Below, piece by piece: positions 1 to 7,736 of a stretch of 43,299 nucleotides of DNA; positions within the stretch are counted from its first letter, which is position 1, and each line of letters starts with the position of its first letter. The notes beneath the pieces were generated by a model. The model had not been told where the DNA came from, made no database searches, and saw only the letters and a list, made by a program, of their open reading frames with translations. This stretch comes from Planctomycetota bacterium (GTDB taxonomy: Bacteria; Planctomycetota; UBA8742; UBA2392). The stretch lies in NCBI GenBank assembly GCA_003576915.1, contig QEVF01000030.1, positions 1 to 43,299 on the forward strand, in the 5' to 3' direction. A program made the translations under genes and the position numbers.

Positions 1-473
1 CGCAGGCTGACAATCAGGGCGTTGAGGCCGCCCATGGAATGACCAAAGGCCACGGTGACGCCATTGGTGCGGTACTCACGATTGACGCGGGGCAGGACTT
101 TCTCGAAGAGGGCCCTTTCCATGCCGTCGCGATAAACCTCGAACTCGCCGGGGGTGGGGCTGACCACGATGAAGGGGTCCATCTCTCCCGTCTTCATGGG
201 CTCCACCAGTTGCTCGCCGATACCGCCCACCCTGCCCCAGGTCTTCTCATTGCCTCCGCCGCCGTGGAACCAGACCAGCACGGGGTAGGTGCGGGAGGGC
301 TCGGACCCATAGCCCGGCGGCAGGTAAACGCGGTAGACCAGCTTCTCTTCACTTGACACGTCAACACCGTGGCTGCGGCTGTCGATCTTCTCCGAGAGAA
401 GGGTGCCGCAACCCACCATGAACAGCGCGGGGGCCAGCAGGGCCAGCGCGCCGAGTTTCCTGAAGGTCTTCAT
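1..473 (-). CDS. Secreted esterase lipoprotein (alpha/beta hydrolase), 3' part outside window
   Basis: Reading from ATG 473 gives 157 residues before the window edge. The N-terminus is a lipoprotein signal peptide: basic start, hydrophobic stretch, then FMVGC with the lipidated cysteine at residue 22. Next comes a putative-esterase-type fold: VYLPPGY (49-55), the oxyanion-hole region VLVWFHGGGG (65-74), and the nucleophile elbow GHSMGG with Ser146. These are typical of esterase D/PHB-depolymerase-like hydrolases. The acid and histidine of the triad lie beyond the edge, so substrate cannot be judged. A GGAG ribosome site sits 7 bases before the ATG. The gene is divergent from the XRE-cupin regulator and has its own promoter and a folded leader. 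It is probably a membrane-anchored hydrolase; activity is inferred from family. Confidence 0.8.
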   Translation of the reverse strand, partial: MKTFRKLGALALLAPALFMVGCGTLLSEKIDSRSHGVDVSSEEKLVYRVYLPPGYGSEPSRTYPVLVWFHGGGGNEKTWGRVGGIGEQLVEPMKTGEMDPFIVVSPTPGEFEVYRDGMERALFEKVLPRVNREYRTNGVTVAFGHSMGGLNALIVSL

Positions 474-498
474 GATCTGCTCCTTGGTTTGCCCGTTG

Positions 499-581
499 GG
501 CGGCCGCGGGTGACCCCCGAGGGGGGCATCTCTTGGGTCCTGTGCCCATCGCACCATGCGCCGGAACACCCCGCGGCCGCC
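499..581 (-). promoter_or_regulatory. Long GC-rich fold in the 5' leader of the esterase gene
   Basis: On the minus strand bases 581-567 pair with 512-499 in a 14-bp helix containing one bulged G. The enclosed loop holds a second hairpin, CCCCC-GA-GGGGG (514-526). The predicted leader runs from about 609 to 474, and the ribosome site (about 480-483) lies just outside the helix. This could be a regulatory leader or a transcript stabiliser. No known riboswitch class was recognised. Confidence 0.4.
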
Positions 582-615
582 GTTCTGAGCGGCTTCCTGC
601 CGCTCGACTGCATTT

Positions 616-644
616 ACTATAACGCAAAAAAATATTCTTGTAAA
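616..644 (-). promoter_or_regulatory. Sigma-70-like promoter of the esterase gene
   Basis: The minus strand reads TTTACA (644-639), a 17-base spacer, then TATAGT (621-616); each hexamer differs from consensus at one base. It lies in the only AT-rich stretch of this intergenic region and points at the esterase gene, predicting a leader of about 135 bases. Confidence 0.6.
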
Positions 645-679
645 GCAAATTTTTCATCCAGTGCAGATTTCTGTGAGTG

Positions 680-699
680 GTACTCAAATCAGGGAGTAC
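680..699. promoter_or_regulatory. Inverted repeat GTACTC-N8-GAGTAC, possible operator
   Basis: Perfect 6-bp half-sites at 680-685 and 694-699 lie between the divergent esterase and XRE-cupin genes, 64 bases before the regulator start. The position fits autoregulation or control of the divergent pair by the adjacent HTH protein. There is no direct evidence of binding. Confidence 0.35.
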
Positions 700-762
700 A
701 ATAACCTTCGGAAAGTGCGTCCAGTCCACGGCTGGCCGCCCTCTTGGGGGAAAGAGGAAGAC

Positions 763-1350
763 ATGCTCTCTGAGACACTTGAAAAGGAACTGGGACAGTA
801 CGAGATCGGCGCGAAGGTTCGCGAGTTGAGGCTCAACCGCAGCATGCGCCTGGTGGAACTGGCGGCCCACACCAGCCTATCCCCGGCCCTGCTCTCCAAG
901 ATCGAGCGCGGCAAGCTGATTCCGACCTTGCCCACGCTGATGAGGATCGCCCTGGTCTTCTCCGTGGGGCTCGAGTACTTCTTCAGTGACGACCGCAAAA
1001 AGCACACCTTTGCGGTCGTGCGCAAGGGTGATCGCAGGCGCTTTCCCGAGAAGATGGACGGCAAGGACAGCGCCTACAACTTCGAGTCGCTCGATTTCGC
1101 GGCATTGGAACGCCGCCTCAACGCCTTCTGGGCCGAATGGCAGCCCATTGAGCCCAGCTTGGCCGAGCCGCACACCCACGCCGGTGTGGAGTTCATCTAC
1201 GTGATCGAAGGCAAGCTGGGCCTGACCTACCGCAACAGCGAGACCGTGCTGGAGGCCGGGGATACGGTCTACTTCGACGCCACGGTGTCCCACAGCTACC
1301 GCCGCATCGGGTCCAAGCCCTGCAACGGGCTGGTGGTCACGGTCGCCTGA
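763..1350 (+). CDS. XRE-family transcriptional regulator with C-terminal cupin sensor domain
   Basis: A 195-residue protein. Residues about 14-70 form an XRE-type helix-turn-helix: KVRELRLNRSMRLVELA, then the recognition helix region SLSPALLSKIERGK, which is highly typical. Residues about 125-190 form a cupin barrel with PHTHAGVEFIYVIEGKL and GDTVYFDATVSHSYRR, whose histidines and glutamate could bind a metal. This is the PuuR/cupin-type architecture of small-molecule-responsive regulators. The start at ATG 763 was chosen because AGAGGAAG precedes it at good spacing and the HTH follows directly; the frame stays open upstream to about 661, but without family similarity. The gene is divergent from the esterase and upstream of nirS, yet the target is unknown. 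Confidence 0.85.
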   Translation: MLSETLEKELGQYEIGAKVRELRLNRSMRLVELAAHTSLSPALLSKIERGKLIPTLPTLMRIALVFSVGLEYFFSDDRKKHTFAVVRKGDRRRFPEKMDGKDSAYNFESLDFAALERRLNAFWAEWQPIEPSLAEPHTHAGVEFIYVIEGKLGLTYRNSETVLEAGDTVYFDATVSHSYRRIGSKPCNGLVVTVA

Positions 1351-1356
1351 TGACGC

Positions 1357-1380
1357 GGCCCGCAGCCTGGGCCCTGTTTA
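1357..1380 (+). terminator. Weak hairpin after the XRE-cupin gene
   Basis: GGCCC (1357-1361) pairs with GGGCC (1369-1373) across a 7-base loop, followed by CTGTTT. It starts 6 bases after the regulator stop codon. The short stem and weak T-tract make it only a possible terminator. Confidence 0.3.
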
Positions 1381-1491
1381 CGTGTCTTGCGAAGTGGGAA
1401 CTATTCCCCACGCACACCAGTCACCTTGGGGAGCCCCAGCGGCGTGGCGGCTGCCAGCCGCGCCGAACGGGCCTTTCAGGTGGCCTGTTTT

Positions 1492-1503
1492 GAACGATCG
1501 TTC
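1492..1503. promoter_or_regulatory. Perfect 12-bp palindrome upstream of nirS
   Basis: GAACGATCGTTC lies 92 bases before the nirS start. The form resembles TetR-type operators and does not match the FNR/DNR consensus TTGAT-N4-ATCAA. It could control nirS; this is inference from position and symmetry only. Confidence 0.3.
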
Positions 1504-1594
1504 GACTTTTGCCCAAATCGTCAATCGCGTTTTGGCCTGAAGCTTGCGCTTGCAAAGAGCGAGCACTGGGCTCGCATTTCGCGAGGGGAACATC

Positions 1595-3340
1595 ATGACG
1601 ATTCGAGCACTGAAATCGGCCTGGCTGCCGGGCCTTCTGGCCGCGATGAGCCTGATGCTGGCGCTGGCGGCCGGTTGCGGGCCTCCGCCGGCGCGGGGCA
1701 ATGCCGGCAATACGACAGCGTCGACCAACGGCGCACCTGAGGGCCAAGGGGGCCCGGGAACTCCTGCCGGGGGAGACCTTTGCACTCCGGCCGAGATGGA
1801 AAAGGCCAAGGACATCTACTTTGACCGCTGCGCGGGCTGCCACGGTGTCCTGCGTCAGGGCGCGACCGGCAAGAAGCTGACGCCGGAACTGACCAAGAAG
1901 ATGGGGACGACCTACCTCGAAACCATCATCTTCAACGGAACTCCCGGCGGCATGCCGGACTGGGGCAAGCAGGGCGTGCTGACAAAAGCGGAAGCCAACT
2001 TGATGGCCCGCTACATCCAGGTGGAGCCGCCCAAGCCGCCGGAGCCCACGCTGGCTGACATCCGCGCGTCGTGGAAGGTCCAGGTTCCCCTGGACAAGCG
2101 TCCTACGCAGCCGCCCGCGGGTCGGAACTGGGAAAACTACATGGGCGTGATTCTGCGCGACGTCGGCAAGGTGGCCATCATCGACGGCGACAAGAAGGAA
2201 CTCGTCAGCATCGTGGACAGCGGCTTTGCCGTCCACATTCTGCGCACCTCGGCCACGGGCCGCTACTTCTATACCATCGGCCGCGACGGCAAGGTCACGA
2301 TCATCGACCTGTGGATGGAGAAGCCCGCGACGGTGGCCGAGTGCAAGATCGGCAGCGATGCGCGCAGCGTCGATTCCTCCAAGTACAAGGGCTTTGAGGA
2401 CAAGTACCTGGTCGTGGGCGGCTACTGGCCCCCGGCGATGGTGATTCTGGATGGCCTGACGCTTGAGCCGCTCAAGATGCACCGCACCAGTGACTACACC
2501 CATGACATCCTGCCGGACGGCAAGATTGCCGTCGAATACAAGGAAGAGGCCCGCGTCGCCTCCATCGTTTCCTCGCACCACGACCCGACCTGGGTGGTGA
2601 ACGTGAAGGAAGCGGGCATGATCTGGCTGGTCGATTACTCCAACATCGACGCCCTCAAGATCACCAAGATCGAGGCCGATACCGCCCTTCACGACGGCGG
2701 CTGGGACGGCAGCAAGCGCTACTTCCTCGTGGCGGCCAACGCCAAGAACAAGGTCGCCATCGTGGACACGGTGGATAAGAAGCTGGTCGGCATTCCCCTG
2801 ACGGAGGGCATCAAGCCTCACCCCGGCCGCGGCGCCAACCTGGTGCATGAGAAGTACGGACCGCTGTGGGCCACGGGCCACATCGGAAGCAACCACATCA
2901 GCTTCATCGGCACGGACCCTGACAACTACAAGCAGTACGCCTGGAAGGTAGCCAAGGTATCCCAGCTCCCGGGCGATGGCGGCGGCAACCTGTTCATCAA
3001 GACGCACCCGAACTCTGACAACATCTGGTGTGACCGTCCGCTGCATAACGATCCGAAGCTGGCGACATCACTCTTCGTGCTGGACAAGAAAACGCTCGAA
3101 GTGAAGCAGACGATCGAGATTCCCGAGAAGTGGCGCAACGGCACGCGCGTTGTTCATCCCGAGTACAACAAGAACGGCGACGAAGTATGGGTGGCGGTGT
3201 GGGGCAAGAAGGACCAGCCCACGGCCATCCTCGTGTACGACGACAAGACGCTGAAGCTCAAGGCGGAAATCACCGGCGACTGGGTGCTCACGCCGACTGG
3301 CAAGTTCAACGTCTGGAACACGGCCAAAGACATTTACTAG
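1595..3340 (+). CDS. nirS: Cytochrome cd1 nitrite reductase (NirS type), predicted lipoprotein
   Basis: A 581-residue protein. It has a lipoprotein-like signal (LALAAGC, Cys28), then a Gly/Pro-rich linker and a class I cytochrome c domain with the haem c motif CAGCH (79-83). From about residue 145 it carries an eight-bladed d1-haem propeller that aligns along its length with denitrifier NirS (GRDGKVTIIDLWM, HPGRGANLVH, LFIKTHPNSD, TPTGKFNV). The d1-haem ligand/active-site histidines of NirS are all present: His214 (FAVHI), His328 (SSHHDP) and His366 (LHDGG). It is therefore likely a true nitrite reductase (nitrite to NO) and not a NirF/NirN-type assembly factor. The start ATG 1595 follows GAGGGGAA. 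A lipid anchor is unusual for NirS, which is normally soluble in the periplasm. No d1-haem biosynthesis genes are in the window. Confidence 0.9.
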   Translation: MTIRALKSAWLPGLLAAMSLMLALAAGCGPPPARGNAGNTTASTNGAPEGQGGPGTPAGGDLCTPAEMEKAKDIYFDRCAGCHGVLRQGATGKKLTPELTKKMGTTYLETIIFNGTPGGMPDWGKQGVLTKAEANLMARYIQVEPPKPPEPTLADIRASWKVQVPLDKRPTQPPAGRNWENYMGVILRDVGKVAIIDGDKKELVSIVDSGFAVHILRTSATGRYFYTIGRDGKVTIIDLWMEKPATVAECKIGSDARSVDSSKYKGFEDKYLVVGGYWPPAMVILDGLTLEPLKMHRTSDYTHDILPDGKIAVEYKEEARVASIVSSHHDPTWVVNVKEAGMIWLVDYSNIDALKITKIEADTALHDGGWDGSKRYFLVAANAKNKVAIVDTVDKKLVGIPLTEGIKPHPGRGANLVHEKYGPLWATGHIGSNHISFIGTDPDNYKQYAWKVAKVSQLPGDGGGNLFIKTHPNSDNIWCDRPLHNDPKLATSLFVLDKKTLEVKQTIEIPEKWRNGTRVVHPEYNKNGDEVWVAVWGKKDQPTAILVYDDKTLKLKAEITGDWVLTPTGKFNVWNTAKDIY

Positions 3341-3351
3341 CGCATCAACGC

Positions 3352-3376
3352 GGGGGCCGGCCACATGCCGGCCCCC
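3352..3376 (+). terminator. Strong hairpin between nirS and the next gene
   Basis: GGGGGCCGGC (3352-3361) pairs perfectly with GCCGGCCCCC (3367-3376) across the loop CACAT, 11 bases after the nirS stop. No T-tract follows, so it may act as a partial terminator or as a stabiliser of the nirS mRNA 3' end. The downstream gene starts 16 bases later and could still be read through. Confidence 0.5.
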
Positions 3377-3392
3377 TGTCGGAGACAGGGCC

Positions 3393-4784
3393 ATGAAGAA
3401 CATTCTCTTCCTGTTGAGTGTGGCCGGCGCGGCACTCGCTCTGGCGGGCTGCGCGGGTGAAGAAGGCATCCCCTTGACCCAGTACGAACTGGCGCCGCAG
3501 ATCATCAGCGTCCCGACGGCCAACCCGGCGGTCGTGGTCGCGGGCAGCGCCTTTTCCTATCGCGTGGAGGCCAGCGGCCGTCCTGCCCCGGCCCTGTCCC
3601 TCAGCGGGGCACCGGCCTGGTTGACGCTTCAAGGTGACGTACTCCTTGGAACGCCCGCCGTGACCGACGCCGGGACCCATGTCTTCAACATAGTGGCCGA
3701 AAACGGTGTGCTGCCCGCCGCGTCACAGCAGATCCGGATTGATGTCGTGGCTCCGGGAAGCCTGCGCTGGTCCTTTGCCACGGGCGACACGGTTTTTTCG
3801 TCCCCCGCTGTGGCGCCGGACGGCACGGTGTATGTAGGCTCGGCAGATACGCGCCTCTATGCCTTCGCACCCGATGGCTCGGTGAAGTGGACGTACACCA
3901 TGGGCGCCTTCACCACGAGCTCTCCCGCGGTGGGGCCTGACGGCACGATCTACATCGGTTCCTCTGACACCTATCTGCACGCGGTGAAGCCTGACGGCAG
4001 TCTGCTCTGGAAGTGCCTGCTGACGGGGTTCGTCATCTCCTCTCCCTCGCTGGCGGTGGACGGAACCCTTTATGTAGGCACTTCCGCCAACTTCATGTAC
4101 TCCATCGCACCGGCGGGAACGGTCAACTGGTCCTACGCCACCGGCGGCGCCGTGGTTTCCACCCCCGCCATCTCCGGCAGCGGCACGGTCTATGTGGGGT
4201 CCGCGGACAAAAGGCTTTACGCCTTCGACGCCACCGGAACCGTTCTGTGGACCTACCTGACAGGGGCCAACATCAAGTCTTCGCCCGCCATTGCAGCCGA
4301 TGGCAGCGTTCTGTTCGGCTCCCAGGACTTCAAGCTCTACTGCCTGGATACGGCGGGCAATCTGAAGTGGAGCTATGCGACCGGCGGCATGGTCGATTCC
4401 TCGCCGACCATCGGCGGGGATGGAACGATCTACGTGGGCTCGGCAGACAAGAAGCTTCACGCCGTCAACCCTGATGGAACTTCCAAGTGGACGTTCACGA
4501 CAGGAGACACCGTCTGGTCCAGCGCAACCCTGTCCAGCGACGGGACCCTCTATGTCGGCTCCAACGACAAACACCTCTATGCGCTGGATTCTGCGGGCAG
4601 CTTGAAATGGCAGCTCCAGACGGGTCACTGGGTGCGTTCGTCACCGGCCATCGCGGCCGACGGCACGGTCTATGTGGGCTCCCACGACAAATCCTTCTAC
4701 GCGATCTACTCCAATCACGGAACACTGGCCAACACACCCTGGCCAAAGTTCCGCGCCAACACGTCCAACACCGGCCGCCGCTGA
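3393..4784 (+). CDS. Lipoprotein with Ig-like domain and PQQ-type beta-propeller
   Basis: A 463-residue protein with a lipoprotein signal (LALAGC, Cys20). Residues about 35-108 look like a putative Ig (He_PIG-type) domain, with APAWLTLQGDVLLGTPAVTDAG as a family-typical stretch. From about residue 122 there are eight roughly 40-residue repeats of the form GxLxWxxxTG...SSPAxxxDGTxYVGSxDxxLYAxxxxG, the PQQ-like/Trp-docking propeller repeat. The repeats lack obvious quinoprotein dehydrogenase active-site residues, so this is more likely a scaffold or binding propeller of the outer membrane/periplasm than an enzyme. GGAG lies 9 bases before the ATG. It follows nirS on the same strand with a 52-base gap and may be co-expressed by read-through; a functional link to nitrite reduction is not shown. 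Confidence 0.85.
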   Translation: MKNILFLLSVAGAALALAGCAGEEGIPLTQYELAPQIISVPTANPAVVVAGSAFSYRVEASGRPAPALSLSGAPAWLTLQGDVLLGTPAVTDAGTHVFNIVAENGVLPAASQQIRIDVVAPGSLRWSFATGDTVFSSPAVAPDGTVYVGSADTRLYAFAPDGSVKWTYTMGAFTTSSPAVGPDGTIYIGSSDTYLHAVKPDGSLLWKCLLTGFVISSPSLAVDGTLYVGTSANFMYSIAPAGTVNWSYATGGAVVSTPAISGSGTVYVGSADKRLYAFDATGTVLWTYLTGANIKSSPAIAADGSVLFGSQDFKLYCLDTAGNLKWSYATGGMVDSSPTIGGDGTIYVGSADKKLHAVNPDGTSKWTFTTGDTVWSSATLSSDGTLYVGSNDKHLYALDSAGSLKWQLQTGHWVRSSPAIAADGTVYVGSHDKSFYAIYSNHGTLANTPWPKFRANTSNTGRR

Positions 4785-4802
4785 CCTGTCCCGGCAAGAG
4801 AA

Positions 4803-4831
4803 CCGCCTGAACGGAGCATCCGTTCAGGCGG
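4803..4831. terminator. Bidirectional terminator between convergent genes
   Basis: A perfect 13-bp stem, CCGCCTGAACGGA (4803-4815) with its complement at 4819-4831, across a 3-base loop. It lies in the 65-base gap between the propeller lipoprotein (plus) and the minus-strand operon end, so it can serve both. T-tracts are weak. Confidence 0.75.
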
Positions 4832-4849
4832 CTCTGTTGGGGCTTCGCG

Positions 4850-5248
4850 CTATTCGGTGAATGTGGCGTGGACCGGGTCAAACAGGGCGCCGAAGTGGTC
4901 CACCGGCATGCGCAGAACTTCCACGATCTTCTCTGCGGCCAGGCGCAGTTCTTCCCGGTGCGACTCCGCGGCCTCCTGACCGGCAACGTCTGTGTACACG
5001 ATGTACAGCGCCACGTAGGCCTTGAAGTCCGACAGCTCGATGAACAATCCGTCGTAGTCCGACTCAAACACGTAGGAAAACGTGCTTTGCTTGCCCGGCG
5101 GAATGGCGTTATTCGGGTAGCCCCAGTGGTGCACCGCACTGTAAAGCGCGGCCCAAGGCGTCACGTCATAGACCTCAGCAAGATCGACGCGACCGCGACG
5201 ATGCTGGTCCAGTTGCAGAAGGGTTTTTGCGTCCGCCAATTTGGCCAC
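4850..5248 (-). CDS. Conserved-looking hypothetical protein, last gene of the tpiA operon
   Basis: A 132-residue protein that I do not recognise. It has no signal peptide or membrane segment and is rich in aromatic residues (TPWAALYSAVHHWGYP, DYDGLFIELSDFKAYVALYIVY), suggesting a compact mixed alpha/beta cytosolic fold. The C-terminus reads PVDHFGALFDPVHATF. The start is chosen at GTG 5248 because GGGAGAG precedes it at about 5 bases; another GTG at 5296 would add 16 residues of unlikely composition. It lies 74 bases downstream of coaC on the same strand and ends at a strong bidirectional hairpin, so it is probably the last gene of the operon. No function is assigned. Confidence 0.65.
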   Translation of the reverse strand: MAKLADAKTLLQLDQHRRGRVDLAEVYDVTPWAALYSAVHHWGYPNNAIPPGKQSTFSYVFESDYDGLFIELSDFKAYVALYIVYTDVAGQEAAESHREELRLAAEKIVEVLRMPVDHFGALFDPVHATFTE

Positions 5249-5322
5249 CGCTGCTCTCCCTGTGCAGGCTGTGCAAGGTGCCCTCCGCACACTCACGAAG
5301 CATACTCAGGCACGGGACAGGG

Positions 5323-5901
5323 TTATTCTACCCCACGCCTGCGGGGGGCGTCCAATTTGAGCAGCTTAAGTACTGATTTCGCAATCACTTGAGGCTCAGC
5401 CAGCCGGCCCTGGCCGCTCCAGCCGCAGGCGAGGTCCCCAGACTCGGGATCCACGAAACGGTAGCCGCGCTTGATCAATGTTTCGCAGTTCGCCCGGGTG
5501 GCGGGATGTTGCCACATGCGGGTGTTCATGGCAGGCGCGAAGAGCACCGGCCGTTCCTGCGGCAGGACGGAGACCAGCAGGGTGGAAACCGCGTCGTCAC
5601 AGATGCCCGTGGCGGCCTTGGCCAGGATGTTGGCCGTGGCCGGGGCAACGAGCAGGAGGTCAAGTTCGTCTGCGAGGTCGATGTGCTTTGGCTTGGTGTG
5701 GGTGGGCTCCCACAGGCTGGTGACGACGGGATTGCCGGTCAGGGCCAGGAAGGTCTGGGGGCCCACGAACTGCTGAGCCGCCTCGGTCATGGCCACGACC
5801 ACGTCCACATGGTCGCGCAAATGGGTCAGCACATTGCCGATCTTGAAAGCGGCAATGGAGCCCGTCACCCCGATCACGACCAGTGGACGCTTCTTGGCCA
5901 T
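5323..5901 (-). CDS. coaC: Phosphopantothenoylcysteine decarboxylase, stand-alone flavoprotein
   Basis: A 192-residue member of the HFCD flavoprotein family, which decarboxylates 4'-phosphopantothenoylcysteine to phosphopantetheine in coenzyme A synthesis. N-terminal VVIGVTGSIAAFK binds FMN. The catalytic histidine lies in KPKHIDLAD, the PxMN motif is PAMNTRMW, and the substrate-clamp cysteine is in LACGWSGQGRL. Typical bacteria make a 400-residue CoaBC fusion; here only the CoaC half is present and no CoaB synthetase domain lies anywhere nearby, so CoaB must be encoded elsewhere. ATG 5901 follows GGCGGA. It sits 43 bases after rpoZ in the same operon, echoing the common gmk-rpoZ-coaBC order. 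Other HFCD roles (UbiX, peptide decarboxylases) are less likely given the PxMN motif and context. Confidence 0.85.
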   Translation of the reverse strand: MAKKRPLVVIGVTGSIAAFKIGNVLTHLRDHVDVVVAMTEAAQQFVGPQTFLALTGNPVVTSLWEPTHTKPKHIDLADELDLLLVAPATANILAKAATGICDDAVSTLLVSVLPQERPVLFAPAMNTRMWQHPATRANCETLIKRGYRFVDPESGDLACGWSGQGRLAEPQVIAKSVLKLLKLDAPRRRGVE

Positions 5902-5944
5902 GGCATCCGCCGCGAGGGCCCCTCAAGACCCCGCAGCGCCTCCT

Positions 5945-6181
5945 TCAGGACTTGACGACGGTCTGGTTGTCTTCCGCCAGCGATATCTTGCCCTGCTTGA
6001 GCTCTTCGAGGGCGATGCCGATGAAGTCCTTGGACTGTTCGCCGGCAATGAGCTTGGGGGCGCCCCGAACGAGCTCATTGACGCGACGCTGCAGCAGTAC
6101 CGTGAGGCGGTACTTGCCGCCGGTTTTCTTGTACAGGGTTTCCAGTTCGGGGTAGTCGAGCTTCTTGAGTTCCATTGCCAT
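5945..6181 (-). CDS. rpoZ: RNA polymerase omega subunit
   Basis: A 78-residue protein. RLTVLLQRRVNELVRGAPKLI matches the conserved helix of omega that contacts the beta' C-terminus, followed by an acidic tail region. Its place directly after gmk and before coaC is the canonical bacterial context and supports the call. Omega aids assembly and stability of core RNA polymerase and can carry a ppGpp site, though the usual N-terminal MAR motif is not obvious here. GGATCTCCC precedes ATG 6181; an in-frame ATG two codons later is an alternative start. Confidence 0.85.
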   Translation of the reverse strand: MAMELKKLDYPELETLYKKTGGKYRLTVLLQRRVNELVRGAPKLIAGEQSKDFIGIALEELKQGKISLAEDNQTVVKS

Positions 6182-6199
6182 GGGAGATCCTCCGTCGGG

Positions 6200-6835
6200 T
6201 TACTTGCCCAATCCTTGGTAAAGCGTTTCGCCGCGTTCCTGCCGGCCCCTGAGTTCCAGGCGGCGCCGGTGAATCACATCGGCCACTTTTGCGACACAGG
6301 CGTCGAGTTCATCGTTGACGACCACGGCGTCATAGAACTCGCTGGCGGCGCGCACTTCTTCGGCGGCGCGAGCCAGCCGTTTGGCCTGGTCTTCCGCACT
6401 TTCAGTGGCGCGCCGTTCCAGACGGCGCGTCAGCTCCAGCTTCGAAGGCGGCGCCAGAAAAACCAAAAGCGCGTCCAGCTTCTTCTCCGCCACCTGGCGG
6501 CCGCCGTTGACATCGATCACCAGCAGCATCACTTCGCGGCGCGCGATGGCGTCACGCAGCGGCTGCTTGGGGGTGCCGTAGAAGTTGCCGAACACCTCCG
6601 CGTACTCGATCAGCTCGTTCTGGTCCAGCAGCCGTCCGAAGTGTTCGCGCGTGACGAAGTGATAGTCCTTGCCGCTGACTTCGCCGGGGCGCATGGGGCG
6701 CGTTGTCGCGCTCACGGAACGCACGAAGCCCGGCCGCTGCAGCAGGCGCGACGCCACAGTGGTCTTGCCCACCCCGGCGGGGCCGGAGAGCACCACGAGG
6801 ATGCCCGGCAGGTCTGCGACCGTCATGTCAGCCAT
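6200..6835 (-). CDS. gmk: Guanylate kinase
   Basis: A 211-residue protein, the usual family length. It phosphorylates GMP to GDP with ATP in the cytosol. The P-loop is GPAGVGKTT, where the common form has GPSGVGKST. SATTRPMRPGE holds the GMP-binding arginines, followed by KDYHFV and YGTPKQPL, and the C-terminal lid contains RRLERRATES. ATG 6835 was chosen because the P-loop then starts about 18 residues in; the frame stays open further upstream, but those residues overlap yicC and have no family similarity. The stop of yicC lies 20 bases upstream and rpoZ begins 18 bases downstream, so it is mid-operon. Confidence 0.93.
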   Translation of the reverse strand: MADMTVADLPGILVVLSGPAGVGKTTVASRLLQRPGFVRSVSATTRPMRPGEVSGKDYHFVTREHFGRLLDQNELIEYAEVFGNFYGTPKQPLRDAIARREVMLLVIDVNGGRQVAEKKLDALLVFLAPPSKLELTRRLERRATESAEDQAKRLARAAEEVRAASEFYDAVVVNDELDACVAKVADVIHRRRLELRGRQERGETLYQGLGK

Positions 6836-6854
6836 GTTCCACCGTTTGCCGGCG

Positions 6855-7736
6855 CTACTCCAGGTTCTGCACCTGTTCCTTGATGCGCTCAATCTCCGAC
6901 TTCATCTCGACCACCGCCGAAGCCAGTTCCGCGTCGTTTGCCTTGCTTCCGATGGTGTTGCTTTCGCGCAGCATTTCCTGAGCGATGAAATCCAGCTTCC
7001 GGCCCACCGCGCCCTCGCTTGCTATCTCCTTCAGGAACTGCGAGCAATGGTGCCGCAGCCGCGTCGTTTCCTCCGTGATGTCGCAGCGATCCGCAAAGAG
7101 GGCAGCCTCCCTGGCCAGCGTCGCCTCTTCCAGGGTTGCGCCACTGCCCTTGAGCAATTGCTCCAGGCGCGACTTCAGCTTGTCGCGGTACTCCTGCACG
7201 ATGCGGGGCGCCCGCTTGTCCACCTCGGCGGCGACTTCCGCCACGCGCCTGACCCGGTGCTCGAGGTCAGCCTGCAGCGCCTGGCCTTCCTTGCGCCGCA
7301 TCAGCGTCAGATCATCCAGGGCGCGGCCAAGCGCCTTCTTGACGGCATCGACCAGGGCATCATCCGGACCTGACCCGCTGTCCAGCGCCTCCACCACGCC
7401 GTCGAGCCGCGCCACCTCCGATATGTGCGGCGGGGCAGCCTTCAGTTCCTGCGCGAGGGCCGCCAGCTCCGTGTAATACCGGCGCGCCAGCGGAAGGTTC
7501 AGGCGGTAGTTGCCGGACATCGGCGCCTGACCCAGGGTCACCGCGCAATACACGCTTCCGCGTGTCAGGCGCGCGCGGACCAGATTCTCAAGTTCCAACT
7601 CCTGGTTGGAGAGCGCGTCGGGCAGGCGCAGGCTGACCTTCAGGAAGCGGTTGTTGTAGGACTTGGCTTCAACCGTGACCGAATTTCCCTCGAACTCCGC
7701 GGTGGCGCGGCCAAAGCCCGTCATGCCTAGTGGCAT
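6855..7736 (-). CDS. yicC: YicC/YloC-family endoribonuclease
   Basis: A 293-residue protein with the family hallmark N-terminus MTGFGRA (residues 5-11), then VEAKSYNNRFLKVSLRLP. The DUF1732 C-terminus includes DITEETTRLRHHCSQF and GRKLDFIAQEMLRESNTIGSKA, the most conserved part of the family. YicC proteins are ring-forming RNases implicated in sRNA and mRNA turnover. The start codon overlaps the secG stop as TAATG, so translation is likely coupled. yicC next to gmk is a very common bacterial arrangement. Confidence 0.93.
   Translation of the reverse strand: MPLGMTGFGRATAEFEGNSVTVEAKSYNNRFLKVSLRLPDALSNQELELENLVRARLTRGSVYCAVTLGQAPMSGNYRLNLPLARRYYTELAALAQELKAAPPHISEVARLDGVVEALDSGSGPDDALVDAVKKALGRALDDLTLMRRKEGQALQADLEHRVRRVAEVAAEVDKRAPRIVQEYRDKLKSRLEQLLKGSGATLEEATLAREAALFADRCDITEETTRLRHHCSQFLKEIASEGAVGRKLDFIAQEMLRESNTIGSKANDAELASAVVEMKSEIERIKEQVQNLE

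Noticed and set aside
1421..3046. A 541-codon open frame antisense to nirS
   Set aside because: The nirS frame carries all family motifs; the antisense frame has none.
1595..3340. NirF/NirN-type d1 assembly factor instead of nitrite reductase
   Set aside because: The c-type haem motif and the full set of NirS catalytic histidines with close full-length similarity favour the reductase.
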